Source: a virus. Taken from it: a stretch of DNA of 64,000 bases. Shown piece by piece: positions 24,177 to 32,054 of the stretch. A program made the translations under genes and the position numbers. Position 1 is the stretch's first letter. Each line of letters opens with the position of its first letter. The stretch covers positions 62,001 to 126,000 of IMG/VR virus record IMGVR_UViG_3300017917_002918; one strand, given 5' to 3'. The notes beneath the pieces are model-generated. The model was not told the DNA's origin. It searched no databases and was given only the letters and a program-made list of their open reading frames with translations.

Positions 24177-24368
24177 TCACTTATTTTTACCAATTCCCAT
24201 GATTTTACCTGTAATGAACGACATAACAAGCACATACACAGTAACGGCAACCCATGTCGGAAGTATGTACAGTAATTGAGCTACACCCATAATGATTGCT
24301 AGAATTGGTACAGTAACTAACAAACCCATACCTGTTGTTTTGAAAAATGACTTAATTTTATTCATCAT
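24177..24368 (-). CDS. Two-pass membrane protein, 63 aa
   Basis: MMNKIKSFFKTTGMGLLVTVPILAIIMGVAQLL... has two hydrophobic segments (GLLVTVPILAIIMGVAQLLYI and WVAVTVYVLVMSFITGKIMGI) and a basic end. It starts one base after the stop of the upstream gene. It is the last gene before the promoter at 24,122-24,150. Function unknown. Confidence 0.6.
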   Translation of the reverse strand: MMNKIKSFFKTTGMGLLVTVPILAIIMGVAQLLYILPTWVAVTVYVLVMSFITGKIMGIGKNK

Positions 24369-24369
24369 A

Positions 24370-24741
24370 TTACTTTTCTCCTTTCGGGTTTAATTTATAA
24401 AACTCTTTAATTTCGTTATATGTACTACCAATTACATTTTTAAAATCATTAACTTCATTAATCGCTTTCTTGAATAGCTTCTCTTTAACTGTCAGGTTAT
24501 AAGCACCAATTGATATTGCTAACCAATCACCATAATATCCAGTCCATTTCCACGTGTTAGTATTTTTATCAAGCAATTCTAATTCCATTTGTGAATCTTT
24601 AACTACAGCTCTAACATAATCATTAAACATTACAATAGTTGACCTAGGTTCAACTTTTTTTCTTTTAACTTCACCATCTTCAGTTATTTCTTCCATATCT
24701 TCAATTTCAACTTGATCTAAATCATCTCTTTCATCATCCAT
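24370..24741 (-). CDS. Hypothetical protein with acidic N-terminus, 123 aa
   Basis: The start at 24,741 (MDDERDDLDQVEIEDMEEITEDG) lies 7 bases behind GGAGG. After an acidic disordered N-terminus (residues 1-35), the rest (IVMFNDYVRAVVKDSQMELELLDKNTNTWKWTGYYGDWLAISIGAYNLTVKEKLFKKAI) looks like a compact domain with aromatic strands. No known family. Confidence 0.55.
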   Translation of the reverse strand: MDDERDDLDQVEIEDMEEITEDGEVKRKKVEPRSTIVMFNDYVRAVVKDSQMELELLDKNTNTWKWTGYYGDWLAISIGAYNLTVKEKLFKKAINEVNDFKNVIGSTYNEIKEFYKLNPKGEK

Positions 24742-24764
24742 AACCATACCTCCATAGTCTTATT

Positions 24765-25298
24765 TTAATTACAGCATTTGCATTTTACGTCAAACAAATC
24801 ATTTACAAATATTTCAGCGGAGTCCTTTAGTTTACTTAAATCTCCGTCGTTTTGAACTATGTAATCATATGCGAAGTCAAACACATTTGCATCTGCTTCG
24901 TTGGTTAAAATCTGTGATATTCTTGAGTTTACCACAAGCACTGTCACAACTTCATCCTCATTGAATTGGTCTTTTAGTTTTTGAATCTCAATTGGTTCAC
25001 GAATATGAACGCATATGATTGACCTATCTGAATTGAGTCTCACCAATCTAAAATCAGATATTCTTTTCATCATATACTTCAATGGTGAATCATAATATTT
25101 TGTTGCTAAGTCCTTTAGCTCAGCTAAGAAACTTCTATCACGCTCATATTTACAACCATTCCACCCTAATATTTTTCCTGCAAACTTCACTTCGTCTACA
25201 CTTGAATAGTTTTCTACATAGCAGACCTCGCCTAGTAGTTTCGAAAATGTATCTTTACCTGTACCACCAGAACCATTAAGTATTACAATTTTTTGCAC
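24765..25298 (-). CDS. P-loop nucleotide (deoxynucleoside monophosphate) kinase-like protein, 177 aa
   Basis: The GTG start at 25,298 (VQKIVILNGSGGTGKDTFSKLL) follows AAAGGATGTGATAAT. GSGGTGKDTF is a Walker A motif of the dNMP-kinase/AAA type, and ICVHIREPIEIQKL and TVLVVNSR are later P-loop kinase elements. The three-cysteine end KCKCCN is unusual. A nucleotide kinase feeding DNA synthesis is likely; the exact substrate is unknown. Confidence 0.65.
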   Translation of the reverse strand: MQKIVILNGSGGTGKDTFSKLLGEVCYVENYSSVDEVKFAGKILGWNGCKYERDRSFLAELKDLATKYYDSPLKYMMKRISDFRLVRLNSDRSIICVHIREPIEIQKLKDQFNEDEVVTVLVVNSRISQILTNEADANVFDFAYDYIVQNDGDLSKLKDSAEIFVNDLFDVKCKCCN

Positions 25299-25311
25299 AT
25301 TATCACATCCT

Positions 25312-25542
25312 TTACAAGAATAAAATATCCAACCTCTCAATCATTTCATTAATACTTAGTTCCTTGTTCAGTCTTTCCCTGAAGATAGCTCGCAAGCTAT
25401 CACCTTCAGTTCTACTTACTCTTACATCTAACCAACCATCCTTTTGCCTTATTTCAGCGTACTCATCTTTTTCGGTTATTACCCTAATCTTCTTTAACTC
25501 AACTTCTTGAACAATCTCAATTATATGTTTAACACTTACCAT
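25312..25542 (-). CDS. Small hypothetical protein, 76 aa
   Basis: MVSVKHIIEIVQEVELKKIRVITEKDEYAEIRQKDGWLDVRVSR... has strands followed by a helical end (LRAIFRERLNKELSINEMIERLDILFL). GGAGGT lies 13 bases upstream. It is the first gene after the promoter at 25,588-25,615. Confidence 0.55.
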   Translation of the reverse strand: MVSVKHIIEIVQEVELKKIRVITEKDEYAEIRQKDGWLDVRVSRTEGDSLRAIFRERLNKELSINEMIERLDILFL

Positions 25543-25587
25543 TACTATTGTTATACCTCCATAATCATATTTTAATTACTATAACTA

Positions 25588-25615
25588 ATTATAACATAAT
25601 TGCGAATGTTGTCAA
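25588..25615 (-). promoter_or_regulatory. Promoter for the 24.2-25.5 kb genes
   Basis: Minus strand TTGACA (25,610-25,615), 16 bases, TATAAT (25,588-25,593). It lies immediately downstream of a terminator. Confidence 0.8.
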
Positions 25616-25623
25616 GAGAAAAT

Positions 25624-25661
25624 GAAAAAAACAACAACATATTTCAATTATATATTGTTGC
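25624..25661 (-). terminator. Intrinsic terminator after the 90-aa gene
   Basis: On the minus strand CAACAATAT pairs with ATGTTGTTG (25,632-25,660, one G-T pair) and is followed by TTTTTTTC. It lies shortly after the stop of the gene at 25,674-25,946. Confidence 0.75.
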
Positions 25662-25673
25662 TTTTTCGTGATC

Positions 25674-25946
25674 TCACTCAGAAAACACAATCACGCTTCC
25701 ATTTAATAGTACCAATGTTACAGCATTTAACATATCATCATATTCACACTTTACAATGTCACTAATGATAATACTCATGTCTGCGTAATCCTTCGTACTT
25801 CCAAAATACAGAATCAAATCTTGAACATCATAATAGAAATCTTCCAAAATAATGTTACCCATAATTCCTGTTACTAAGTTCATTGTTACTGATTTTCCTT
25901 TAAGGTTAGACAAACCTTCTGACAAAATCTTCTGATATGTAGTCAT
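25674..25946 (-). CDS. Small hypothetical protein, 90 aa
   Basis: MTTYQKILSEGLSNLKGKSVTMNLVTGIMGNIILEDFYYD... shows a strand-rich pattern with a VTMNLVTGIMGNIILED motif reminiscent of small Sm-like/SH3 folds. It follows the MrpR-like gene and precedes a terminator, so it is probably the last cistron of that unit. Function unknown. Confidence 0.55.
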   Translation of the reverse strand: MTTYQKILSEGLSNLKGKSVTMNLVTGIMGNIILEDFYYDVQDLILYFGSTKDYADMSIIISDIVKCEYDDMLNAVTLVLLNGSVIVFSE

Positions 25947-25986
25947 AATAACACCTCTTAAATATTATATTTTAATTATATGTAAA

Positions 25987-26003
25987 GAAAGGCAAAGCCT
26001 TTC
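25987..26003 (-). terminator. Possible terminator or attenuator after the MrpR-like gene
   Basis: The 7-bp hairpin GAAAGGC-TTT-GCCTTTC sits next to the stop codon and is followed by TTTACAT on the minus strand. The short U-run makes it a weak terminator. The next gene starts about 40 bases further, so read-through is likely. Confidence 0.45.
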
Positions 26004-26948
26004 CTATAGCATCTCTTGTAGTCTCGCCTTAGTCTTCGTCCAGTAACCAGCACTATAGCCAAATCTCTCATTAATTACAATCCAATCTTCCTTGTCTAGC
26101 TCGCCTTTCTCTTCCTTGATTTGTTTAGCCATGTCTAGCATACCTGAGTACCACATTCCTGTAACAGTCCAGTATTGATTTCCCCAATATTGCTTAATTC
26201 TATTCAACCTTGCAGTTATGTTTGTTGCTTTAATTGCTCCTTCACATTGTCTAGCGGCAACTCTCAACACGTAATCTGTTTTTGTTATGACATAATGATT
26301 AGATTTAAGATCTGGTGAATCCTCCCCATTATTCTTATAGTAGAATTCCTCATCTAATGCTCTCCTAATGTAATCTATAGCCAAATCGGACACTATAATC
26401 TTTCTAGTTTCACCATTGTTTTTAGTTAACGTCAATTCATTTGAAATAAATCCTACATCTGACTCTTTTAAGTTGATAATCTCTTCTGCATCTTCACCTT
26501 TAACACCTTCAAATGGCAATATCAAACATAATGCATCCTGTGCATTAACACATGAACCTGCAATTTCTTCTAATTCTGCACGGGTAACGTATTTCTTTCC
26601 CTGTATATTTACATCTACATACTTTAATAAATCTTCATAACCACCTATGCCTTGCAAATAATTAACTTTTGTTTCAATATATCCTTCTTTGTTCGCAAAG
26701 TCTAGGTATATTTTTAACACAGATAATACACTTGCTACAGCCTGAACACTACCATTACAATAACTTTTCAACAAAGAATCTAATTCATTATTGTCCATCT
26801 CATATATGTCTTTATTAAGCATTGATTCTGTTTCATAAGATTTTTGAAGAATGTACTTATAATAAATTTGTGTACTTGCAGAGTAATTTTCCAAAAATCT
26901 ATTTTTAAAATCTTGATTATACAAGACTTGACTTAAATATTTGTTCAT
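26004..26948 (-). CDS. mrpR: MrpR-like (SPbeta repressor family) integrase-fold DNA-binding protein, 314 aa
   Basis: The sequence has features I associate with the SPbeta master repressor MrpR (formerly YopR): MNKYLSQVLYNQDFKNRFLENY, NAQDALCLILPFEGVKGEDAEEIINLKESDV, DYVLRVAARQ and WYSGMLDMAKQI. MrpR has a tyrosine-recombinase fold but lacks recombinase activity and represses SPbeta lytic genes by binding repeated operators. Here too the usual R-H-x-x-R...Y catalytic set is not evident. If the role is conserved, the recurrent intergenic AT motif or the GTGTCAAAT cluster are candidate operators. This assignment is from remembered family features. Confidence 0.65.
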   Translation of the reverse strand: MNKYLSQVLYNQDFKNRFLENYSASTQIYYKYILQKSYETESMLNKDIYEMDNNELDSLLKSYCNGSVQAVASVLSVLKIYLDFANKEGYIETKVNYLQGIGGYEDLLKYVDVNIQGKKYVTRAELEEIAGSCVNAQDALCLILPFEGVKGEDAEEIINLKESDVGFISNELTLTKNNGETRKIIVSDLAIDYIRRALDEEFYYKNNGEDSPDLKSNHYVITKTDYVLRVAARQCEGAIKATNITARLNRIKQYWGNQYWTVTGMWYSGMLDMAKQIKEEKGELDKEDWIVINERFGYSAGYWTKTKARLQEML

Positions 26949-26973
26949 AATTTCAAATCCCTTCTATACTATA

Positions 26974-28242
26974 TTAGTTATTATTAATATTTTCAGATAT
27001 AATATCGACCAATTTTTTCATGCTCTGTTTATTGATACTTTTTATATCACTAATATTAATTTTGCTATTTAACGAATCGTTGTCTAGCAACTCTAATATA
27101 ATATCTTCCCAATTCCCCATTTCATAAGTAGCATATATTAAACAAATATAATATGCCCAAGTAGTTTGTTCTACTGCCACCTTGATCAAATCTTGTTTCA
27201 ACTCTATAATGTGATTCAATCCATCAATGATACGCTTACTATACTTTACAATATCTAGTCTTTCCTTTGGTTCAAAAGTATATTCAATTGCATCAGCTAG
27301 TATATCAAATGCAACAAATGCTTTACCTTTTTTGATCATGAAGTCATCAAACGATACTAAACCTTTGAGGTATGAATTAGAATTCTCATTGATCTTCTTA
27401 ACTATTAAATTTGAAATACTATCTGAGTTCAATGATTTAATATATTTCTTATTCATTTTGTTCTTCTTATCTTCTTGAACAATATACCTTCTTGCCTTAT
27501 CTAAGTCAAAATTTGTGATACTCACACCTGTTCTAAACTCAACATTAGGATTCTCTTGTACAGCATAAATCATGCCTAAACTTCTATGGAATCCATCAAG
27601 AATATTTGTTTCTCCTGCATATATAGTAAGAGTTTTTTCTTTCTCATTATATTCAAATTGTTCCTCGCCACTTTGCATTATGTTAAAAGTGATATAGTTT
27701 GATATAAATTTAGAAGAAAGAATATCTTTCTTTATTTCTTGAATAGATGTCTTATTGATATCTATTTCTTCGATAATCTTGTCTTTATATTCCTTCTTCT
27801 TCAGTGCTCTCTGTGTTTCGGGATTGTATATGATAACTCGTCTACTATATAGTTCAGCTATCTCTTGAGCAGTCATATATGTTACCCACATGTCTGAATT
27901 AATCTTCTCTACATTTTTAAATACAATCGGATATTTTGACTTTCCCTCAATATCAGCCTTCCAATTGTCACCTTCCTTGATTTCAAGTTCTGTAAAGAAC
28001 TTTTCTGGATTGATTCTTTCTTCACTCGTAGCTTCATATAATGATTTTGTAAATATATACAACATAACTTGACTAATTGTATTAATTGGTGTTAGTAACA
28101 TCAAAATCGAATTAGCATCACCAGCTAATAAGTTATGTCCCTTGAATATGTCTGCTACCTTCATTTTAACATGCCTATTCTTTGCATATTCACTAATCAT
28201 TATTGTTAATTCTTTCTCTAATACGTCTCTTTTTGTTCTCAT
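26974..28242 (-). CDS. DGQHR/DndB-like ParB-superfamily protein, 422 aa
   Basis: The start at 28,242 (MRTKRDVLEKELTIMI) follows GGAGGATATA. ETNILDGFHRSLGMIYAVQENP near residue 215 matches the DGQHR core of DndB and related proteins (here DGFHR). MWVTYMTAQEIAELYSRRVIIYNPETQRAL in front of it also fits. DndB regulates the DNA phosphorothioation (dnd) operon; DGQHR proteins are ParB-like with possible nucleotide-hydrolysing activity. No dndCDE genes are nearby. It is adjacent to the MrpR-like gene and may have a regulatory role. Confidence 0.65.
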   Translation of the reverse strand: MRTKRDVLEKELTIMISEYAKNRHVKMKVADIFKGHNLLAGDANSILMLLTPINTISQVMLYIFTKSLYEATSEERINPEKFFTELEIKEGDNWKADIEGKSKYPIVFKNVEKINSDMWVTYMTAQEIAELYSRRVIIYNPETQRALKKKEYKDKIIEEIDINKTSIQEIKKDILSSKFISNYITFNIMQSGEEQFEYNEKEKTLTIYAGETNILDGFHRSLGMIYAVQENPNVEFRTGVSITNFDLDKARRYIVQEDKKNKMNKKYIKSLNSDSISNLIVKKINENSNSYLKGLVSFDDFMIKKGKAFVAFDILADAIEYTFEPKERLDIVKYSKRIIDGLNHIIELKQDLIKVAVEQTTWAYYICLIYATYEMGNWEDIILELLDNDSLNSKINISDIKSINKQSMKKLVDIISENINNN

Positions 28243-28402
28243 AATTAATATATCCTCCATTATTAAATTTGCATCTATAATTAGTTTATAATATTATTGG
28301 CACTAAGTCAATAATATATGTATAAAAAAGGAAAATTAATTTATGTTCATAGATTTACTAATTGACATATTATCATATGCTCGTATATTGCGTCAAGAAT
28401 AA

Positions 28403-28705
28403 TTAAATCATAGCGTACAATTTAATTAATTTAGTATCCATTCCCTTACGATTTAAGACATAATCATCATGACGTTGTATGTAATCAAATACATCTGACA
28501 AATCATAATACTCTCTGTCCCACATGTGCTGATAATGATATTCTTTTGTGTTTCGTCTTGTATTCTTATGCATTAATTGAAATATATCATCATATATATC
28601 CACTTTCCACGAGTCTAATTTTGAGGACACAAGAACTACGTTTTGTAGCACTTGCACCCTAAAACCATAACTCATTGCTAATGTTACAACATCTGTCTCA
28701 CACAC
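28403..28705 (-). CDS. Hypothetical phage protein, 100 aa
   Basis: MCETDVVTLAMSYGFRVQVLQNVVLVSSKLDSWKVDIYDDIFQLMHKNTRR... has the strand order (W-x-x-x-I-Y-D-D-x-x-x-L-x-H-x-N) and YHYQHMWDREYYDLSDVFDYIQRHD seen in small hypothetical phage proteins. A binding site AAGCAGGTG lies upstream. Function unknown. Confidence 0.6.
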   Translation of the reverse strand: MCETDVVTLAMSYGFRVQVLQNVVLVSSKLDSWKVDIYDDIFQLMHKNTRRNTKEYHYQHMWDREYYDLSDVFDYIQRHDDYVLNRKGMDTKLIKLYAMI

Positions 28706-28726
28706 AATATAATAAACACCTGCTTT

Positions 28727-29314
28727 CTATACATATACTAATTCTTTTGTTTTAAAATACTCTTTAGTTTCCTTTATAACTTCTTTATAATCTCTGCCTA
28801 ATTTTGCACAATACTCCATTAATTCTTTCATTAGTAATTGTTTAGCTTTTATTTGTTGATTTAATTGTTTAGCCAATATATCCAACTGCCTAATACTAAG
28901 CATTATTTCCCTGACATATTCAAAATTCAAACTCATAATTTGATTATTGATACCGACTTGAATCATTACTGCATTTTCAAGTTGTGCCATGGTAGTTTCT
29001 GTAACTTCGCCAATTTTAAATTTTAATCTAGATTTGTCTATAGTTTGTGATTGTTCACACAACGCTATTGATTCTGATTTCAAACCCGAATCTAAACCCA
29101 CTAACACATGAGTTGGAACTTTTTTCATTTTATTTATGTTTGATGATAATGGTATCACCGTAATTGTTGGACTATAAGTATTACATTTATTGTTGCTTAA
29201 ACAAATTACTGGTCTTAAACCTTGTTGAATACTGGTTTTTTCTGAACTACTCATATAATTCAAATCTGCAAACCATATTTCACCCCTTTTTATTGTTGTA
29301 ATTGTGCTGCTCAT
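28727..29314 (-). CDS. MazF/PemK-type endoribonuclease toxin with long C-terminal extension, 195 aa
   Basis: Residues 1-115 have the MazF/PemK fold: IKRGEIWFADLNY, QQGLRPVICLSNNKCN, TITVIPLSSNINK and ALCEQSQTIDKSRL. These enzymes cut RNA at short sequences. Residues 120-195 form a charged helical extension (QLDILAKQLNQQIKAKQLLMKELMEY) that normal MazF (about 110 aa) lacks. No recognisable MazE antitoxin precedes it, as the upstream gene lies behind this gene's own promoter. The extension may substitute for the antitoxin, or the gene may be an antisense weapon against host RNA. Confidence 0.8.
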   Translation of the reverse strand: MSSTITTIKRGEIWFADLNYMSSSEKTSIQQGLRPVICLSNNKCNTYSPTITVIPLSSNINKMKKVPTHVLVGLDSGLKSESIALCEQSQTIDKSRLKFKIGEVTETTMAQLENAVMIQVGINNQIMSLNFEYVREIMLSIRQLDILAKQLNQQIKAKQLLMKELMEYCAKLGRDYKEVIKETKEYFKTKELVYV

Positions 29315-29371
29315 ACTACCAAACTCCCTTCAAATCATCTTATAATTAATTTATTGTTGCTTCTTGAAACT

Positions 29372-29400
29372 ATAATACCACCAAATTATTACAATGTCAA
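29372..29400 (-). promoter_or_regulatory. Promoter for the MazF-like gene
   Basis: Minus strand TTGACA (29,395-29,400), 17 bases, TATTAT (29,372-29,377), close to consensus. The recurrent motif lies directly upstream. Confidence 0.75.
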
Positions 29401-29440
29401 CAAAAAAGATCATAAATTAATTATAAGATTTTTAATTTTA

Positions 29441-29743
29441 TTAAATTAACTGTTGAAGCTCCTCTCTAACATCGTCATCGAGGATATCTCCGACCATATC
29501 ATTTAATTTAACTAACATCGACTTGAGTTTATTATATGCAATAATTGAATCGTTATACATTAATTTGGCAGATTCAACATCATTTTTTAATTTTATAACT
29601 TCTTGCTGAAGTTGATACATTTCTAAAGTTTTGAAGGGTAGATATGATTGTAATTGCAATTGCAATTGATATATGTGAGATAATAGCTCATGTTCTCTAT
29701 CTGCTGTTATCTGTGGTGATTTATTCTCTAATTCTTCTGACAT
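29441..29743 (-). CDS. Coiled-coil protein, 100 aa
   Basis: MSEELENKSPQITADREHELLSHIYQLQLQLQSYLPFKTLEMY... is helical with heptads (LYQLQLQLQSY, QQEVIKLKNDVESAKLMY, YNKLKSMLVKLNDMVGDIL). It begins 2 bases after the upstream gene. No family. Confidence 0.6.
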   Translation of the reverse strand: MSEELENKSPQITADREHELLSHIYQLQLQLQSYLPFKTLEMYQLQQEVIKLKNDVESAKLMYNDSIIAYNKLKSMLVKLNDMVGDILDDDVREELQQLI

Positions 29744-29745
29744 AG

Positions 29746-29949
29746 TTACATCACTTCCTGTACTTGATTATTCATTATTTTAATATGTTCTTTGTCATCT
29801 TTCCAAACATATTCGACTCTGTAATCGCATTTGACACACCATCCTAATTTACCATTCGTTGCAATTTGATTCAAGCAATTAGGACATTTTTCGTTTCTGT
29901 ACCAACAAGTATGCAATGTATTGTCCATTACTTTATCACTCCAATTCAT
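29746..29949 (-). CDS. Zinc-ribbon protein, 67 aa
   Basis: CPNC (residues 18-21) and CVKC (35-38) form a zinc ribbon (NEKCPNCLNQIATNGKLGWCVKCDYRVEY). The start lies 3 bases after the upstream stop, in one operon with two other small zinc proteins. Function unknown. Confidence 0.65.
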   Translation of the reverse strand: MNWSDKVMDNTLHTCWYRNEKCPNCLNQIATNGKLGWCVKCDYRVEYVWKDDKEHIKIMNNQVQEVM

Positions 29950-29952
29950 ACT

Positions 29953-30156
29953 TTATTTATTCCACGTCTCGGATATTTCACCCGTTGCACCACAATTATT
30001 GCAATAAACAGGGTAGGTTTCCACATCTTTTGCCATGCCTTTTAAATATGTAATTTCACCGAATTTTACTTTTGGACTTTTGCATTTAGGACAATATATG
30101 AGAGTCCCTTCGAATCCAAACCACCAATTACTAATTGCTTTATATATTGATTTCAC
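29953..30156 (-). CDS. Zinc-ribbon protein, 67 aa
   Basis: CPKC and CNNC knuckles (IYCPKCKSPKVKFGEI, VYCNNCGATGEI) with a WWFGFEG N-terminus. It is part of a run of small zinc ribbons in this operon. Role unknown. Confidence 0.65.
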   Translation of the reverse strand: MKSIYKAISNWWFGFEGTLIYCPKCKSPKVKFGEITYLKGMAKDVETYPVYCNNCGATGEISETWNK

Positions 30157-30167
30157 AGATAATACAC

Positions 30168-30335
30168 CTACGCTTTCACATTTAATTTTGCAAAACTGTT
30201 CTTGCAGTAATCTTTAGCCTTTTTTAATGCTATTTTCCTATCTTTATCACCAATCCCGAAAACTTCGATATGGGAATATCCAGTCCTAACCAAACAAAAC
30301 CAACCATTTTCATTGATAAAATCGTACTGTCTCAT
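30168..30335 (-). CDS. Small phage protein, 55 aa, paralogue of the gene at 63,702
   Basis: ATG at 30,335 follows GAGGTG. The product MRQYDFINENGWFCLVRTGY, then HIEVFGIGDKDRKIALKKAK, then DYCKNSFAKLNVKA is about 65% identical to the plus-strand gene at 63,702-63,869 (both contain IEVFGIG.KDRKIALK.AK.YCKN.F.KLNV.A). The pair shows the family is real and has been duplicated or exchanged within the element. Function unknown. Confidence 0.6.
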   Translation of the reverse strand: MRQYDFINENGWFCLVRTGYSHIEVFGIGDKDRKIALKKAKDYCKNSFAKLNVKA

Positions 30336-30401
30336 AGCTTTATCACCTCATAAATTTCTCATTTTATTATCCTTTTATCTAATAAAAGAAATAATTTATT
30401 G

Positions 30402-30554
30402 TTATTTCAACCTACCCAATATTGATAATATTGTCCATATACACACTATAGTTCCAGCTAAATAAATGTAAGACGAAATATAATTTTTTCTTAAACTATA
30501 TTTAATGGCAAGTATGCTAAAAATTAATTGTAATATAAATAATATAAATACCAT
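30402..30554 (-). CDS. Two-pass membrane protein, 50 aa
   Basis: ATG at 30,554 overlaps the stop of the upstream gene (TGATG). MVFILFILQLIFSILAIKYS, then LRKNYISSYIYLAGTIVCIW, then TILSILGRLK has two hydrophobic helices joined by a basic loop. Coupled translation supports it. Function unknown. Confidence 0.5.
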   Translation of the reverse strand: MVFILFILQLIFSILAIKYSLRKNYISSYIYLAGTIVCIWTILSILGRLK

Positions 30555-30793
30555 CACTCAACACTCCCATCTTCAATTTTAACATCCCATGATTCTGAGT
30601 CTGTTGAATAAATCACAAATTGTTGCTGAAATTCATCTTCAGGCACTTCTATTACTAACACATCAAGTTTAATACTACGTATTACGGCGTAATCTCTAGG
30701 TAAATATCCCTTGAATTTAAATGATACTTTCATTCCTACTTTTAATATGTCCTCATCCCAAACTAATATAGGTATCATTTTTTGCTTAGTCAT
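30554..30793 (-). CDS. Small beta-rich protein, 79 aa
   Basis: MTKQKMIPILVWDEDILKVGMKVSFKFKGYLPRDYAVIRSIKLDVLVIEV... suggests a small barrel. Its start overlaps the upstream gene's stop, and its stop overlaps the start of the following membrane gene. No known family. Confidence 0.55.
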   Translation of the reverse strand: MTKQKMIPILVWDEDILKVGMKVSFKFKGYLPRDYAVIRSIKLDVLVIEVPEDEFQQQFVIYSTDSESWDVKIEDGSVE

Positions 30794-31011
30794 TACTCAC
30801 CACGCTCCTTATCCTTCTCTGCCTTACAAAACTCTTCAAAGCTTAGTACATCGGTATCAATCAAATCATCTATACCTCCAGTTAATAAGTCCAACAAATA
30901 TGCATCATACTTGTCTCTCATTACTATAAGATCGCCTCTCTTACTTAGTGTACCTTTTTCTGCTGAATCAATTGTTGTGATTGAGCTTCCATTTACAAAT
31001 TCTATTTTCAT
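30793..31011 (-). CDS. Hypothetical protein, 72 aa
   Basis: MKIEFVNGSSITTIDSAEKGTLSKRGDLIVMRDKYDAYLLDLLTGGIDD... continues into an acidic helical end (SFEEFCKAEKDKERGE). AAGGAG lies upstream behind an ATTTTA hairpin. Similar short openings (KIEFxNGSxIxxI) occur in phage proteins. Function unknown. Confidence 0.55.
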   Translation of the reverse strand: MKIEFVNGSSITTIDSAEKGTLSKRGDLIVMRDKYDAYLLDLLTGGIDDLIDTDVLSFEEFCKAEKDKERGE

Positions 31012-31045
31012 ACATACTCCTTATAAAATCAGCATTTTACTGTAG

Positions 31046-31237
31046 TTAATTTGTTCTCTTTTCATAAAATTTAATGATGTTGTATATCATTTTTAAAACA
31101 TTATCGGCTGTTATTTCTTTTTCTGTAGCTTCAAGCACAAGAGACATAATTGTTGTTCTAAAAACATAGTTTTTTTCAAAAAATTCCTTGTAATCATTAT
31201 TAGAATTAATTAATAGCTCAACTTCAGAAGTTTTCAT
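31046..31237 (-). CDS. Small helical protein, 63 aa
   Basis: MKTSEVELLINSNNDYKEFFEKNYVFRTTIMSLVLEATEKEITADNVLK... is helical throughout. AAGAGATGTGAATT lies upstream. No family recognised. Confidence 0.5.
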   Translation of the reverse strand: MKTSEVELLINSNNDYKEFFEKNYVFRTTIMSLVLEATEKEITADNVLKMIYNIIKFYEKRTN

Positions 31238-31240
31238 AAT

Positions 31241-31462
31241 TCACATCTCTTTTATATTACTGACTAATTTGTTTTTTACAAGAGATAGTCCGTAAAGATT
31301 CAAATTTTCAAAATCCACAGGTGAACTATCTAGGTACTCAAAATATTTTGCTTCCGCACAGCTAGGAGAACAATAAAATTCAGTCAACCATTTGCTATAC
31401 TCAACTTCCATACCTTTAACCAATACAACTTTACATTGTCCACATAATATATTTTTACTCAT
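31241..31462 (-). CDS. Zinc-finger-like protein, 73 aa
   Basis: CGQC (residues 7-10) and CSPSC (32-36) give a treble-clef or MYM-type zinc site (LCGQCKVVLVKGMEVEYSKWLTEFYCSPSCAEAKYFEYL). A similar CxxC...FCSxxC pattern is present in the next gene, suggesting related small zinc proteins. Function unknown. Confidence 0.6.
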   Translation of the reverse strand: MSKNILCGQCKVVLVKGMEVEYSKWLTEFYCSPSCAEAKYFEYLDSSPVDFENLNLYGLSLVKNKLVSNIKEM

Positions 31463-31549
31463 ATTAATTATTAACCCCCTGTTTTATCTTCTTTTACAGA
31501 ATAATATTATATCAATTTAATATTGAATATTAAACTACCAATAAATTAA

Positions 31550-31738
31550 TTAATTTGGAATTTCACAGAGTCTATTTACTATTTCGTAAAACATATTAAG
31601 ACATTCAGAGCTACAAAATTTTCCATGAGATAATATTTCAACATAGTTAGTTTCATCATCACACATTAAGCATTTGTCATATTTGTCTTTTTTCATTAAC
31701 ATATATATCCCCATATCATTATCTGTAAATTTCAACAT
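31550..31738 (-). CDS. Zinc-finger-like protein, 62 aa
   Basis: The start at 31,738 (MLKFTDNDMGIYM) follows AAGGATGG. CLMC and FCSSECLNMF resemble the zinc site of the neighbouring 73-aa protein. Function unknown. Confidence 0.6.
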   Translation of the reverse strand: MLKFTDNDMGIYMLMKKDKYDKCLMCDDETNYVEILSHGKFCSSECLNMFYEIVNRLCEIPN

Positions 31739-31760
31739 TATCACCATCCTTATTATTAAA

Positions 31761-32021
31761 TTATACCTTATAAACCAAGTGTCTTATTTCCTTGTGTGTT
31801 ACAGTGGTTATGATACAGCTTAATTTATAATTAGTTACTACTAAATCTGAAATAATACATTCTTTGGGAATACTAATTCCATAACAATGACCAATTACAG
31901 ATGATCTTTTTATTGCTATTTTATTTTTAATCTCTTCAACATAACTTTCCCAACTCTCCACTTCAATTACTCTTGATTGAAAATCTTGATCATATATATT
32001 TGTTTCAATGACCATAATCAT
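31761..32021 (-). CDS. Hypothetical protein, 86 aa
   Basis: MIMVIETNIYDQDFQSRVIEVESWESYVEEIKNKIAIKRSSVIGHCYGISIPKEC... is an alpha/beta-like small protein. GGATGGTGATT lies upstream; either of two close ATG codons may be used. No family recognised. Confidence 0.5.
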   Translation of the reverse strand: MIMVIETNIYDQDFQSRVIEVESWESYVEEIKNKIAIKRSSVIGHCYGISIPKECIISDLVVTNYKLSCIITTVTHKEIRHLVYKV

Positions 32022-32054
32022 CTAAATCACCATCCTTATAAATTCGTTCTTTTA

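Noticed and set aside
28330-28400. Plus-strand promoter TTGACA...TATATT near 28,360
   Set aside because: The hexamers match, but nothing on the plus strand downstream is a gene; probably a by-product of AT-rich DNA.
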